NCBI RefSeq assembly: GCF_009932395.1
Contig: NZ_LSRS01000001.1
Location: 321,802 to 385,801 of the forward strand
Length of the DNA stretch: 64,000 nucleotides
Source of the DNA: Sporotomaculum syntrophicum
Lineage (GTDB): Bacteria; Bacillota; Desulfotomaculia; Desulfotomaculales; Desulfallaceae
Direction: 5' to 3'
The notes beneath the pieces are model-generated. The model was not told the DNA's origin, searched no databases, and saw nothing but the letters and a program-made list of their open reading frames with translations. The translations under genes and the position numbers were made by a program. Of the stretch, positions 1-9,508 are shown piece after piece (the stretch's first letter is position 1; each line of letters starts with the position of its first letter).

Positions 1-582
1 TAGGATGATATCCGGTTTCAAGTCATTAACCATTGCCACTAATTCAGCTAATCGGTAATTATCCACTATAATGCCCAGGTGCAGATCGGACACTGCCACC
101 ACGTGTAATTGCTTAAGCTGACCGGCTGATTTGGGAATACTAATATCATAGTGGGTGACCTGCGGGTGCCTGGCATTCCACCACCCATAACTAAATATTA
201 CCAAAACGGTTAATAGTACACCTAAGCCAAGCACGAGAGCAGCAGGAAATTGGTCGTAGCTTCCCCGGGGCAAAAAGGCCAAACGTTGACCAGCTAAAAG
301 AAACAATTCCAATATAGCCAGTACAATAAGGCAATAAAACATGAAAGCCAGCCAGTAGTCGCCTAGCAGGATTAACCAACGGGATATCCCGGGCGCAAGG
401 TATTTTTTACTTAAATGTCCTGCAAAAAAGGAAAAGGCGATCAACCAGAACATTAACCAAAACAAGGCTATGGGAAGGTATGGGATAAATCTGCCCACCA
501 GCTGCCACATGCGCAGTCCGATCCAGTAAGTGAGCAGACCATACAGTAAAATAATTATTGAAAAGGCTAAAATCCGAAACAT
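1..582 (-). CDS. Membrane-anchored metallophosphoesterase, YkuE-like (3' end outside window)
   Basis: Reading the minus strand from the ATG at 582 gives 194 codons open to the window edge, so the C-terminal catalytic part is missing. The first ~125 residues hold several hydrophobic membrane segments. A soluble part follows, beginning near 'VTHYDISIP' and 'LHVVAVSDLHLG'. The SDLHLG motif is the first metal-binding block (D-x-H) of calcineurin-like phosphoesterases. Family knowledge: such proteins are membrane-bound phosphodiesterases/phosphatases, YkuE-like, with a two-metal centre. The substrate cannot be told from this fragment. A purine-rich AAGGCGGTG lies upstream, and a GTG three codons earlier is an alternative start. 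It is transcribed divergently from prfC. Confidence 0.8.
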   Translation of the reverse strand, partial: MFRILAFSIIILLYGLLTYWIGLRMWQLVGRFIPYLPIALFWLMFWLIAFSFFAGHLSKKYLAPGISRWLILLGDYWLAFMFYCLIVLAILELFLLAGQRLAFLPRGSYDQFPAALVLGLGVLLTVLVIFSYGWWNARHPQVTHYDISIPKSAGQLKQLHVVAVSDLHLGIIVDNYRLAELVAMVNDLKPDIIL

Positions 583-659
583 TATGACCACACCGCCTTA
601 TAACCTTTCTTCACTTCATTTGTAATGCATCATGTTATTTAGCTAACCGAGATAGACTA

Positions 660-688
660 TTGACAAATATATCGTATCGCATTACATT
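660..688 (+). promoter_or_regulatory. Sigma-A-type promoter for prfC
   Basis: TTGACA (660-665) and TACATT (683-688) are separated by 17 bp. A start of transcription near 695 would place the TTG codon at 695 at the very 5' end, which supports translation from the ATG at 731. Confidence 0.6.
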
Positions 689-730
689 ATTTTATTGAAC
701 AACTACGACCAAATCATTGGGGAGGCAAAA

Positions 731-2338
731 ATGACCCAACCAACTATCAAGGTTAATGACGATGAACTGGAATATGAGGTAGCCCGCAGGCGCACCTTTG
801 CTATTATTTCTCACCCCGATGCAGGGAAAACCACACTAACGGAAAAACTACTGCTTTACGCTGGCGCGGTTGAGCTGGCCGGCTCGGTACGAGCCCGAAA
901 GAACCAGCATCATGCCACCGCCGACTGGATGGAGATGGAACAGCAACGCGGTATTTCCATCACAACTGCAGCCCTGCAGTTTGATTGCCGGGGCTACAGG
1001 ATCAATCTATTGGACACCCCCGGCCACCAGGATTTCAGCGAAGATACTTACCGCACCCTTATGGTGACCGATAGCGCAGTGATGGTACTGGACAGCGCCA
1101 AAGGCATTGAACCCCAGACCCGTAAACTCTTTCAAGTTTGCCGGCTGCGGCGTACTCCTATTCTCACCTTCATTAACAAACTAGACCGCCCGGGCCGTGA
1201 GCCACTGGCACTACTGGACGAAATCGAGCAGGAATTAGGAATTGGTTCGGTGCCAATGAACTGGCCCATTGGCAATGGCCCTTCATTCAAAGGAGTGTAC
1301 GACCTCGCTAAACAGCAAGTGCTGCTCTTTGAGCGTACTCACCACGGCCAACACCGGGCGCCAGTGCAGGTGCATGACCTGTATGATCCTCAGCTAGCTA
1401 TTCTTGTAGGCCAGGACGAATATCAACAGTTAGTGGATGAAATAGAACTATTAGCGGCGGCAGGGTCCTCTTTCAGCGAGGAAGCTTTTCTGACCGGCAA
1501 TATTACCCCGGTATTTTTCGGCAGCGCTATTAATAATTTTGGCCTGGAACCATTTTTACAGACACTCCTGGACCTGGCCCCGGCACCTGGCCCGCGTATG
1601 AGCAGCGACGGCTTGATTGAGCCAACCAGCCCGGGCTTTACCGGTCAGATTTTTAAAATCCAGGCCAATATGGACCCGCAGCACCGGGACCGGGTAGCCT
1701 TCCTGCGGGTGTGCTCAGGACGTTTTGAAAAGGATATGCAGCTTTACCACTCCCGTCTAAAGCGGAAAGTGCGCATAACCCGGGCTTACCGGTTCTTCGC
1801 CCGGGAACGGGAAATCGTGGAAGAAGCTTATCCCGGCGATGTAGTGGGCTTAGCTAACCCCGGCCTCTTTAATATCGGCGATACCCTTTGTGATGGGAAA
1901 GTGATTAGATTTGAGGACATTCCCCGCTTCACCCCTGAACACTTTTGCCTCCTGCATAACCGGCATATCGCAAAATATAAGCAGTTCAATAAAGGGATTG
2001 AGCAATTAGAAGAAGAAGGCGCAACCCAGGTCCTTTACTTTACAGACAGCTTACGCAAGGAACCGGTGCTGGCAGCGGTTGGGGAACTGCAATTCGACGT
2101 GGTTGTGGCACGGCTTAACTCAGAGTACGGAGTAGATGTTTCTACAGAAAGACTTCCCTTTACCTGCGCCCGTTGGGTGGAGTGCAACTTGGAAAAACTG
2201 TCCGACATAATCTGGCCCAGCCGCAGCAAGCTGGCCAGAGACCGGGAAGGACGGCTGGTGGCACTGTTCTCTTCAGATTGGGAAGTCAACTTCTGCCTGG
2301 AGAAAAACCCCGGATTAATCTTAAAAGAATTGGGTTAA
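731..2338 (+). CDS. prfC: Peptide chain release factor 3 (RF3)
   Basis: A translational GTPase that recycles RF1/RF2 from the ribosome after termination. It has 535 residues, close to the family's usual ~530. The G domain is clear: P-loop SHPDAGKT at residues 27-34, the switch/G2 block around GISITTA, G3 DTPGHQDF near residue 96 and G4 NKLD near 150. EF-G-like domains II and III follow. The sequence around 'ARKNQHHATADWMEMEQQRG' is RF3-specific and separates it from EF-G. The ATG at 731 was chosen because GGGGAGG lies six bases upstream. An in-frame TTG at 695 has no ribosome-binding site. The gene is alone on the plus strand with its own promoter and terminator. Confidence 0.96.
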   Translation: MTQPTIKVNDDELEYEVARRRTFAIISHPDAGKTTLTEKLLLYAGAVELAGSVRARKNQHHATADWMEMEQQRGISITTAALQFDCRGYRINLLDTPGHQDFSEDTYRTLMVTDSAVMVLDSAKGIEPQTRKLFQVCRLRRTPILTFINKLDRPGREPLALLDEIEQELGIGSVPMNWPIGNGPSFKGVYDLAKQQVLLFERTHHGQHRAPVQVHDLYDPQLAILVGQDEYQQLVDEIELLAAAGSSFSEEAFLTGNITPVFFGSAINNFGLEPFLQTLLDLAPAPGPRMSSDGLIEPTSPGFTGQIFKIQANMDPQHRDRVAFLRVCSGRFEKDMQLYHSRLKRKVRITRAYRFFAREREIVEEAYPGDVVGLANPGLFNIGDTLCDGKVIRFEDIPRFTPEHFCLLHNRHIAKYKQFNKGIEQLEEEGATQVLYFTDSLRKEPVLAAVGELQFDVVVARLNSEYGVDVSTERLPFTCARWVECNLEKLSDIIWPSRSKLARDREGRLVALFSSDWEVNFCLEKNPGLILKELG

Positions 2339-2404
2339 ATATTCATATTTAAACAAAATTAGGCTATTAGCTTAAAGAAGCCGGCTGAAAGTTCGTCTGT
2401 TGAC

Positions 2405-2437
2405 AAGAAGGTTCCTTCATGAGAGCCTTCTTTTTTT
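2405..2437 (+). terminator. Rho-independent terminator after prfC
   Basis: AAGAAGG (2405-2411) pairs with CCTTCTT (2426-2432), and a run of T follows to 2437. Confidence 0.7.
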
Positions 2438-2558
2438 GTTACTATCAGTTTATATCTGTCTGCAAATGTTTGTGAAATGATGCACTTTAGTAAATGCAAT
2501 AGCATTTATCCTCTCTAAACTAAATGATTGATTTACATAGTAAACTGGTCAATAAGGC

Positions 2559-4085
2559 TCAGGTATTCCAGTATTTCCTTTCCATCCCCCGGTACTGAAC
2601 TGCTTCAGCCACATGCTCCACCTGTATTTCCTGGCAACCTGCAAGATCCGCCAAAGTTCGGGCCACCTTGATAATTTTATTATGAGCGCGGGCGCTCAGC
2701 TTTAGGTTAGTAAAAGCCGCCCGTAATAAATCGCTGGATTCACTATTAAGTTGGCAGTACTTTTTCAATTGCAAGGGCGACATATCGGCATTACACATAG
2801 CTTTGCCAAAACGGGCTGACTGAATTTCCCTGGCCAGCTTAACCCTTTGGCGTATAGTTACCGATGACTCTCCCGGCTGAAAGTTTTCCAAATCATTAAA
2901 GGTGAGGCGGGGCACATCAATATGAATATCAAAGCGGTCCAGCAGAGGCCCGGAGAGGCGATTTAAATAGCGCTGTACCTGCAGGGGGGTGCACGTGCAC
3001 TCCCGCTCAACATCCCCCAAAAAACCACACGGGCAGGGGTTCATTGAAGCTATAAGCATGATTCTGGCGGGGTAAGTAATCGAAGCATGGACCCTGGATA
3101 TGGATACCACACCGTCCTCCAGGGGCTGGCGCAATGCTTCCAGGGCATCTCTTCTAAATTCGGCAACCTCATCAAGAAAAAGCACCCCCAGGTGCGCCAG
3201 GCTAATTTCACCAGGCTTAGGGTATTTACCGCCCCCAACGATGGCTGAGGTCGAGGTGTTATGATGAGGGGATCGGAAAGGACGCTCAGTAATCAACGGC
3301 TGACCGGACTGCAGCATTCCTGCCAGGCTGTATAAATTAGTTACTTCCAGCGCTTCATCCAATGACAGTTCAGGCAATATGCCCGGCAGCCGGCGGGCCA
3401 GCATGGTTTTTCCTGAGCCAGGGGAACCCAGCATCAGAACATTATGGCCCCCTGCGGCCGCTACTTCCAAACCACGTTTAACAGCCAGCTGGCCACGCAC
3501 CTCGGCCATATCCCCGCTAAGGTTATGGCCGGTATAAAATTTATTGATATCCACAAAATGAGGCGTAATGGGCTCTTCACCCTGCAAATGGCGGATTAAT
3601 TGATTTAGATTAGCTGTAGGATATACTTTAATATCTTGAATTAAAGCTGCCTCGTCGGCATTTTCCAACGGCACGATCACCTGATCGTAACCATCGCGGG
3701 GCAGCAGTGAAACCCGGGGCAATACACCGTTTACCCCCTGGATAGTGCCGTCTAGTGACAATTCACCGATAAATATGTAACCATTGACCAGCCCGGAATC
3801 GATTTGCTCCGTTGAAGCTAGTATGCCCAGAGATATCGCCAGGTCATAGACCGGACCCTCTTTCTTCAAGTCAGCCGGTGCCAGATTCACCGTGATCCGC
3901 CTAGCTGGAAAATCAAACCCGGCGTTTTTAATCGCCGCGCGCACACGATCCTTAGCTTCCCGCACTGCCGCATCCGGCAGGCCAACCAGCTCAAAACCGG
4001 GCAGACCACTCGACACATCCACCTCTACCCGCACGATATAACTTTCAAGACCATTTAAGGCCAAACTTCTGACAATGGTTAACAT
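2559..4085 (-). CDS. comM: YifB/ComM-family magnesium-chelatase-like AAA+ ATPase
   Basis: 508 residues, the usual length. The N-terminal ~180 residues form the Lon-protease-like ChlI domain (start MLTIVRSLALNG; 'GLPGFELVGLPD'). The AAA+ core has Walker A GSPGSGKT near residue 220 and Walker B LFLDEVAEF. The C-terminal Mg-chelatase-like domain carries the Cys-rich 'SMNPCPCGF' segment. Family knowledge: ComM is a hexameric helicase that promotes branch migration during natural transformation in Gram-negatives; the role of the Firmicute version is unproven. GGAGG lies upstream of the ATG at 4085. yraN, often a close neighbour of this gene, lies 1.3 kb away here, beyond an unrecognised plus-strand gene. 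Confidence 0.93.
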   Translation of the reverse strand: MLTIVRSLALNGLESYIVRVEVDVSSGLPGFELVGLPDAAVREAKDRVRAAIKNAGFDFPARRITVNLAPADLKKEGPVYDLAISLGILASTEQIDSGLVNGYIFIGELSLDGTIQGVNGVLPRVSLLPRDGYDQVIVPLENADEAALIQDIKVYPTANLNQLIRHLQGEEPITPHFVDINKFYTGHNLSGDMAEVRGQLAVKRGLEVAAAGGHNVLMLGSPGSGKTMLARRLPGILPELSLDEALEVTNLYSLAGMLQSGQPLITERPFRSPHHNTSTSAIVGGGKYPKPGEISLAHLGVLFLDEVAEFRRDALEALRQPLEDGVVSISRVHASITYPARIMLIASMNPCPCGFLGDVERECTCTPLQVQRYLNRLSGPLLDRFDIHIDVPRLTFNDLENFQPGESSVTIRQRVKLAREIQSARFGKAMCNADMSPLQLKKYCQLNSESSDLLRAAFTNLKLSARAHNKIIKVARTLADLAGCQEIQVEHVAEAVQYRGMERKYWNT

Positions 4086-4711
4086 ATTTAAATACCTCCG
4101 CCGTTTTTTTCGCCAAAACCATTGCCAATCCCTGCTATTTCATTTAAGAAATCCAATGTCAAAGCCATTGGTTCTTTCAAAAAAGATACTCTGAGCACTA
4201 ATGCTAAAGGAATACTTATTATCAACTTCAGTACCCGATTAAGAAAATTCTTCAAAAAATATTTTGCCTAAACCTTTCCAAACTCTTGTATTTGATTTGT
4301 AGTATAGAGTGTATCAGGTATATAATCAATTTAGTGATATAAAAAAGTTTTCAACCAACAGAGGTGATGCAAAGCTTGGTTTGTAAATATGTTTTTGTTT
4401 CCGGCCGGGAGCAAGGAGTTTCTAAAAGATTGTCCAAGCGAGAAAGTATAAACTGGCCTTATCAGGCTAGGTACGTAACTTCCCGAAAGCATTATTGAAG
4501 CTATATTTGCCGGTCACGAGGAGGCATCGGCAACAAATATTGATGGTGCCATGAGGGATCACCCCGGGCTAAAATAACCAGAGTGGAAGTAACCGTTGCC
4601 AGTAGCTATACATTGAATGAAAATTTCTCTGACCTTATAATACTACTTAGCTTTAAGGGAATAAGAATAACAGAAGCTATCAATATTAAATCTTATCTAT
4701 GAGGTGATATA
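4086..4711. other. 626-bp intergenic region with a possible 43-codon ORF
   Basis: AT-rich DNA between the divergent comM and a hypothetical gene. A reading frame starts at ATG 4367 behind GAGGTG and ends at the TGA at 4496-4498, giving a basic 43-residue peptide with no recognised match. In another frame, about 4486-4575 is open and protein-like (…IFAGHEEASATNIDGA…) before a stop. It could be a decayed gene, but I recognise no family. No RNA gene or repeat is seen. Confidence 0.3.
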
Positions 4712-5125
4712 ATGAGTGCTCCAGTATTACTTGTCCAAATTCCTCCCAAAGAAGATCAACAGCAAGATGCAACCGGTTCTAGCACTGAAAATGAGCTTAT
4801 CGCCATCGCCGTTTATGAAAAGGATGGTTTATTGCCCCCATCAGTATTAACGCAACGGGTATTCGACGCAGAAACACCTTTCCGGTTTCCCAGTGAAATT
4901 AGCCAGGGTGCAACCAAAACCAGAATTGTATACCGCTACAACCTGACACAATGGCATGAATTACTGGAAGCTACTAATATGCCCAATACAGCTGAATCGA
5001 TCAAGCAAATCATGATACCCATGTTACTATACTTACAGCAACTTTACCCGGATATTTTTAACGACATAGAATATGACCGCGATTTTAACAAAGATGAATA
5101 TGCCGAAGTTATACCTATGGCATAG
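4712..5125 (+). CDS. Hypothetical protein, acidic, unrecognised
   Basis: 137 residues behind a good GAGGTG ribosome-binding site. I do not recognise the family. No signal peptide or membrane segment is visible. The first ~25 residues are polar and low in complexity. The middle has β-strand-like text (IAIAVYEKDG, TRIVYRYNL) and the C-terminal third looks helical, ending in a very acidic segment. It is probably cytosolic. It stands alone on the plus strand between comM and yraN and is followed by a strong terminator, so it is a single-gene transcript. No function is proposed. Confidence 0.75.
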   Translation: MSAPVLLVQIPPKEDQQQDATGSSTENELIAIAVYEKDGLLPPSVLTQRVFDAETPFRFPSEISQGATKTRIVYRYNLTQWHELLEATNMPNTAESIKQIMIPMLLYLQQLYPDIFNDIEYDRDFNKDEYAEVIPMA

Positions 5126-5138
5126 ACTTTGTTACAGG

Positions 5139-5180
5139 AAAAGTGCGCTCATTCATTTGGTTCCCTCTGCGCGCGCTTTT
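5139..5180 (+). terminator. Terminator after the 4712-5125 gene
   Basis: AAAAGTGCGC (5139-5148) pairs with GCGCGCTTTT (5171-5180), ten pairs including one G-U, ending in TTTT. Confidence 0.7.
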
Positions 5181-5245
5181 CAGCAATTTAACTCTTAGCG
5201 CTTGCCATAAATATGGCAAGCATAATTACCTAACGTATAAAAAAA

Positions 5246-5279
5246 CAGCTGAAAGCCTGTATAGCTTCAGCTGCTTTTA
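5246..5279. terminator. Second hairpin, possibly a bidirectional terminator
   Basis: CAGCTGAAAGC pairs with GCTTCAGCTG with one bulged base. An A-run lies to the left and CTTTTAT to the right, so it could act on either strand. Confidence 0.55.
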
Positions 5280-5348
5280 TCCTGATACCCTTGTTTTAGA
5301 CCTGCAAAATGCATGACTTAGTTGGCGTTGTACTTCCACTTAAGCAAT

Positions 5349-5385
5349 TTGGGGACACACCTTTCAAGGATTGTCCCCAATTTTT
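5349..5385 (+). terminator. TTGGGGACA/TGTCCCCAA hairpin with T-run
   Basis: TTGGGGACA (5349-5357) pairs perfectly with TGTCCCCAA (5372-5380), then TTTTT. It is convergent with the end of yraN. GGGGACA/TGTCCCC palindromes are also common as short repetitive elements in clostridial genomes, so it may be a mobile palindrome. Confidence 0.5.
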
Positions 5386-5413
5386 GTGGGATACTTATAT
5401 CAAGTCAGTCAGG

Positions 5414-5803
5414 TTAAAATGCATTTTCTATGTGGGTGACTGTGGTTTCCCCTGCACAGTATACCGCTACCACATCAAAACGGATATTAACATTATCTAA
5501 TGATTTTTGCGCCAGGTAGGACAGGGCCAGTCGACGCACTTTTTTTATTTTAGAGGCAGTAATGCTCTCCTGGGGCAAACCGCAAATAGCACTACTTCGG
5601 GTGCGCACCTCAATAAAAACCAGGTAGGCTCCCTGCCGTGCAATAATATCAAGTTCACCTAATCGGCACCTGTAATTGCGTTCAATAATCTGCATACCTA
5701 TTTTCTGCAAATAGTCAGCGGCAATATTTTCGCCCCAAACACCCAGGCCGCGTCTCTGAAAGGTCACGTTAATTACCTGCTCTCCTTGCGCTAATTTTCT
5801 CAA
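5414..5803 (-). CDS. yraN: YraN family (UPF0102) endonuclease-like protein
   Basis: 129 residues with the family's restriction-endonuclease-like core: 'GLGVWGENIAADYL' at the N terminus, then GELDIIARQ…YLVFIEVRTRS, which matches the acidic/K-type motif of PD-(D/E)XK nucleases. The usual length is 115-130. The biochemical role is not established. Residues 1-12 precede the usual family start, so translation may begin slightly later. It is followed on the minus strand by comM after the hypothetical plus-strand gene. Confidence 0.9.
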   Translation of the reverse strand: MRKLAQGEQVINVTFQRRGLGVWGENIAADYLQKIGMQIIERNYRCRLGELDIIARQGAYLVFIEVRTRSSAICGLPQESITASKIKKVRRLALSYLAQKSLDNVNIRFDVVAVYCAGETTVTHIENAF

Positions 5804-5858
5804 GCTTGAGGAGTATTTGTTAGCTGAACTTTACGGCTACCTCTAAAACAATCTCAGT

Positions 5859-7055
5859 CTATCTTTTAACCTTTAGTTTTTTAACAGCCGCGTTCAAGCC
5901 ATCAATAGTTAACTCAAACATGGGAAACACTTCACGCACCAAATTAATGGTATAACTCCCCTCCACCAAGCCCCAATACTTCTCGGGGATGGGATTTAAC
6001 CATACAGCGTGTTCAAAATGATTGGCTAATCTCTGCATCCATTTCTGGCCGGGTTCTTCATTAGTTGCCCACCAGCTCAATGCACCGTAGGGCATTAGAA
6101 TCTCGCTGGCCGCCATACTGGCGTCCCCAACAATAATCAGCCGGTAGTCAGAGCTATATTGGCGTAAAAAATCATAGGTCGCTGTGGAATTGCGATCTGA
6201 ACAATAAGGATCGTTATAAATAGTTTCATACCAGCAGTTATGAAAGAAGTAAAACTGAAGATCTTGAAAATGTGTTGATTTATTTGCCGCATTAAATAAC
6301 TGGCTGCATAGCCTCTGGTAAGGATTCATAGAACCGCCGGAATCCATAAGCAAGATTAACTTAATTTTATTTTTACGTTCCCTGGCCCACACCAGCTCAA
6401 GCATACCGGCATTGCGCCCGGTAGCATCCACAGTGGCATCAAGGTCAAGAACATCTCGCTCTCCGTCTACCGAGGTACTCAGTAAGCGCAGTTTTCGTAA
6501 GGCCACCTCAAATTGCCGGGTAGTTAAAGTTTCATCCGTTCGAAAATCCCGGTATTGGCGCTCGGCCGCCACTTTGACTGCAGAACGGTTAAGCGAACTG
6601 CCGCCAATACGCACACCGGCCGGATTGTAACCGGAATGCCCGAAGGGCGAAGTGCCTCCTGTGCCTATCCAATTGCCGCCACCGTGGTGTTCTTCTGTTT
6701 GCTGCGCCAAGCGTTCCGCCAGTTTTCTTTTTAATTCATCCAGGTCCCAATTTAAATCCGGCCTTTTATCAGCTTGGTCCATCAATTTTGGCGGGGCTGA
6801 ATGTTCGAGCCATTTCAATGCCTCGGCAACAATTTCCGGTGGCGTTTCAATATCCTTAAAGATTTCTAAAAAAGCCCGGTCGTAGGCATCATACTGGGAC
6901 TCGCTTTTAATCAGCAGTGAGCGCGCTAAAAAGTAAAAACTAATTAAGCTGCTATTAGCAAGCCCACGCTGCAGCGCCTCCATTAAGGTTAACCATTCGA
7001 TTAGAGATACGTTTACACCCTGTTGGCGCAAGCTATAAAATAGGCTGGTAAACAT
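5859..7055 (-). CDS. VWA-domain (CoxE-like) protein, MoxR partner
   Basis: 398 residues. The C-terminal half has a von Willebrand factor A fold: 'KIKLILLMDSGGSM' is a MIDAS-like DxGxS, and 'YRLIIVGDASMA' supplies the later acidic block. The N-terminal half is mostly helical, with a glycine-rich loop (HHGGGNWIGTGG). The start at 7055 was chosen because GGCGGAG lies directly upstream; the longer frame to 7127 would run into the MoxR gene. It lies four bases downstream of a MoxR ATPase. Family knowledge: MoxR plus VWA pairs act as chaperones that insert metals or cofactors or activate complexes. The client here is unknown. Confidence 0.88.
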   Translation of the reverse strand: MFTSLFYSLRQQGVNVSLIEWLTLMEALQRGLANSSLISFYFLARSLLIKSESQYDAYDRAFLEIFKDIETPPEIVAEALKWLEHSAPPKLMDQADKRPDLNWDLDELKRKLAERLAQQTEEHHGGGNWIGTGGTSPFGHSGYNPAGVRIGGSSLNRSAVKVAAERQYRDFRTDETLTTRQFEVALRKLRLLSTSVDGERDVLDLDATVDATGRNAGMLELVWARERKNKIKLILLMDSGGSMNPYQRLCSQLFNAANKSTHFQDLQFYFFHNCWYETIYNDPYCSDRNSTATYDFLRQYSSDYRLIIVGDASMAASEILMPYGALSWWATNEEPGQKWMQRLANHFEHAVWLNPIPEKYWGLVEGSYTINLVREVFPMFELTIDGLNAAVKKLKVKR

Positions 7056-7059
7056 TTTA

Positions 7060-7938
7060 TCAACTCCGCCAGTAACCAGATATATTTTTCTTAGCTGCCG
7101 CCTTAGCATCAGCAGCACCACTGCCAAACTTACGCTTCCATAATTCCATATCGTTATCCTTCTTCAACAGCACACCTGGCATAGGCATCTCTCTTTCAAT
7201 AACACGGGGATCAATGCCGCCAATGGCCAGAGCCTGAACCCAGTCCAATAACTCACTGGTGCTTGGCTTTTTCTGCAGACCGGGTATGTTTCGAATATTG
7301 TAGAAAGCATTTACCGCAGCGCGTACCAGTTCATTTTCCAAATTCGGGTAGTGTACCTTTATAATTTGCTTCATCATTTCTTGGTCAGGAAAGGCGATGT
7401 AATGAAATACACACCTGCGCAGGAAGGCATCAGGAAGTTCCTTCTCAGCGTTGCTGGTAATGACTACGATAGGGCGTTGCTTAGCGGAAACTGTTTCACC
7501 CGTCTCGGGGATATAAAAGTTCATCTGGTCCAATTCCCAAAGCAAGTCATTGGGAAACTCGATATCCGCTTTATCAATTTCGTCAATCAGCAGCACTACC
7601 CGGTTATCTGAAGTAAAAGCTTCACCCAGCTTGCCCAGCTTTATATATTGTTTAATATCGCGAACGTTGCCCTCGCCAAATTGGCTGTCGTACAAACGTT
7701 GTACGGTGTCGTAAACATATAAACCGTCCTGGGCCTTAGTAGTGGATTTAATGTTCCAAATAATCAGCTTCATCTTCAAGTTTTCAGCCACACTCATGGC
7801 CAGCATGGTTTTACCAGTACCAGGTTCACCCTTGATTAAAAGCGGCCGGTTAAGCGCCGCCGCTACGTTTACAGAACTAATTAATTCATCTGATGCAATA
7901 TACTTCTCAGAGCCAAGATACGAGGTATTGTTTTCCAT
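7060..7938 (-). CDS. MoxR family AAA+ ATPase
   Basis: 292 residues. Walker A GEPGTGKT lies at residues 37-44, Walker B LLIDEIDKAD near 115, sensor 1 'VVITSNAEKELPDAFLRRC' near 165, and a C-terminal lid domain follows. The start at 7938 follows GGGGAGG; the longer frame to 7968 has no site. It is the first gene of a two-gene operon with the VWA protein. Family knowledge: MoxR ATPases work with VWA partners to mature or activate other proteins. A TATAAT-like box lies upstream on the minus strand near 7970, with only a weak -35. Confidence 0.92.
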   Translation of the reverse strand: MENNTSYLGSEKYIASDELISSVNVAAALNRPLLIKGEPGTGKTMLAMSVAENLKMKLIIWNIKSTTKAQDGLYVYDTVQRLYDSQFGEGNVRDIKQYIKLGKLGEAFTSDNRVVLLIDEIDKADIEFPNDLLWELDQMNFYIPETGETVSAKQRPIVVITSNAEKELPDAFLRRCVFHYIAFPDQEMMKQIIKVHYPNLENELVRAAVNAFYNIRNIPGLQKKPSTSELLDWVQALAIGGIDPRVIEREMPMPGVLLKKDNDMELWKRKFGSGAADAKAAAKKNISGYWRS

Positions 7939-8001
7939 ATTATCCTCCCCAATTATCAAATGTAACATTATTATATCACGAATTATAGACTAACTGCAGT
8001 T

Positions 8002-8040
8002 AAAAAAAAAGCCCCTCACGTCTGGGTGAGAGACTTTTTT
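8002..8040 (-). terminator. Terminator between the nuo operon end and the MoxR gene
   Basis: On the minus strand GTCTCTCAC pairs with GTGAGGGGC (with G-U pairs) and a long U-run follows. The hairpin also carries T's on the plus strand. It lies just past nuoN. Confidence 0.75.
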
Positions 8041-8053
8041 ATTAATAAATATG

Positions 8054-9508
8054 TTAATGCAAGAAGAATGAATGTGCAGCGCCATTGACTACTTCGGAGA
8101 GCGGACCAGGACAAATACCAATAACCAGAGTAGCAATCGTAGCGAAAACCAGCGTTACGGCTACGGGACTTGATACGCTTATTGGTGTTGCGTCAAGCGG
8201 ATCATCACGATACATGACCAGCGCCACCCGAAGGTAGTAATACACCGACACCATGCTCATAATTAAACCTACAAATACAAGCCATAGATAATCTCCTACA
8301 ATGGAACTAAACAAGTAGAACTTGCCTGCGAAACCGGCCAGCGGAGGTATGCCGGCCATACTCAGTAGCGCCACTAACATCACTGCTGCCAGTAAAGGAG
8401 AACGCTGGGCTAAACCTGCATAGTCCTTTAATTCATCACTGCCGGAGTAGTTGTAGTAGTAAGCCGCCACCACGAAGGCTGCCATAGTAGCAAATACATA
8501 CAGGAACGCGTAGAACATGACACCTTTGATACCGGCTTCTGTTGCAGCAACCAACCCTACAAGTATATAACCTGCCTGAGCAATGCTGGAGTATGCCAGC
8601 ATTCTTTTGATATTCGTTTGGGGAATAGCCACCAGGTTACCGACAATAATGGTTACAGCTGCAAGAATGGCCAACACAAACGCCCAGTTTTCCCAAATAC
8701 CAGGAAGCCCGGCAATAAACAACCGCAAAATAATCGCAAAAGAAGCAGCCTTGGAACCCACTGCCAGATAAGCTGTAACCGGAGTCGGGGCCCCTTCATA
8801 AACGTCCGGTGACCACATATGGAAGGGTACAGCCGATACTTTGAAACCAAGACCGGCAATAACCATAACAACAGCCAGCACTAGAGCAGGCGATAGGGGT
8901 TGCATAGCAATAATTCTGCCTATTTCCAGGATGGTAATACTGCCGGTCAGGCCATAGATGATGGATAAACCATATAGCAACACTGCCGAACTCATTCCAG
9001 CCAGCAATAAATACTTAATGCCTGACTCAATTGATTTATTATCAGTTTTACGGAAGCAAACCAAAAGGACAAAGGACAGGGTCATTAATTCCAAGCCCAG
9101 ATAGAAGGTGATAAAATCTCCTGCCGAGGCCATAACCATCATGCCCAGGGTAGCAAATAAAGTTAGGCTGTAATACTCGGCCTGATTGCCCATTTTATCA
9201 ACAAAGCGCATACAGCCCAGTATCACCAGCGCCGCCGCTGTCATGAAAGTAATCTTCCAAAACAGCGCATAATTGTCCAGCAAGTACATACCATTGAGCA
9301 GTTCCCGTTTTTCACCCCACAGCGATACGGCTACCGCCATAATGCCCAGTATGCCCAGCAAGCTGACCCAACCAAGGCCATGTCTGGAGCCTTTTGGCAC
9401 GATAATACCCATTATGAGCACCAGCGTAGCTAAACCGGCCATCAACATTTCCAATGTCAAGGCAGAAGGGTCAAATGGTAACGTTAAAACAAACATATCA
9501 GTTGGCAT
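8054..9508 (-). CDS. nuoN: NADH-quinone oxidoreductase subunit N (complex I proton channel)
   Basis: 484 residues, polytopic throughout, with a proton-antiporter (Mrp-like) core. The conserved block 'GFKVSAVPFHMWSPDVYEGAPTPV' region near residues 220-245 is typical of NuoN, and a further Lys-containing helix is at 'QTNIKRMLAYSSIAQAGY'. It is one of three antiporter-like proton-pumping subunits in the membrane arm. It is the last gene of the operon; its ATG directly abuts the end of nuoM and a terminator follows. Confidence 0.95.
   Translation of the reverse strand: MPTDMFVLTLPFDPSALTLEMLMAGLATLVLIMGIIVPKGSRHGLGWVSLLGILGIMAVAVSLWGEKRELLNGMYLLDNYALFWKITFMTAAALVILGCMRFVDKMGNQAEYYSLTLFATLGMMVMASAGDFITFYLGLELMTLSFVLLVCFRKTDNKSIESGIKYLLLAGMSSAVLLYGLSIIYGLTGSITILEIGRIIAMQPLSPALVLAVVMVIAGLGFKVSAVPFHMWSPDVYEGAPTPVTAYLAVGSKAASFAIILRLFIAGLPGIWENWAFVLAILAAVTIIVGNLVAIPQTNIKRMLAYSSIAQAGYILVGLVAATEAGIKGVMFYAFLYVFATMAAFVVAAYYYNYSGSDELKDYAGLAQRSPLLAAVMLVALLSMAGIPPLAGFAGKFYLFSSIVGDYLWLVFVGLIMSMVSVYYYLRVALVMYRDDPLDATPISVSSPVAVTLVFATIATLVIGICPGPLSEVVNGAAHSFFLH

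Noticed and set aside
4367..4498. A third TGA-readthrough gene
   Set aside because: After the TGA at 4496 the frame soon meets another stop, there is no homology, and no suitable hairpin is seen.
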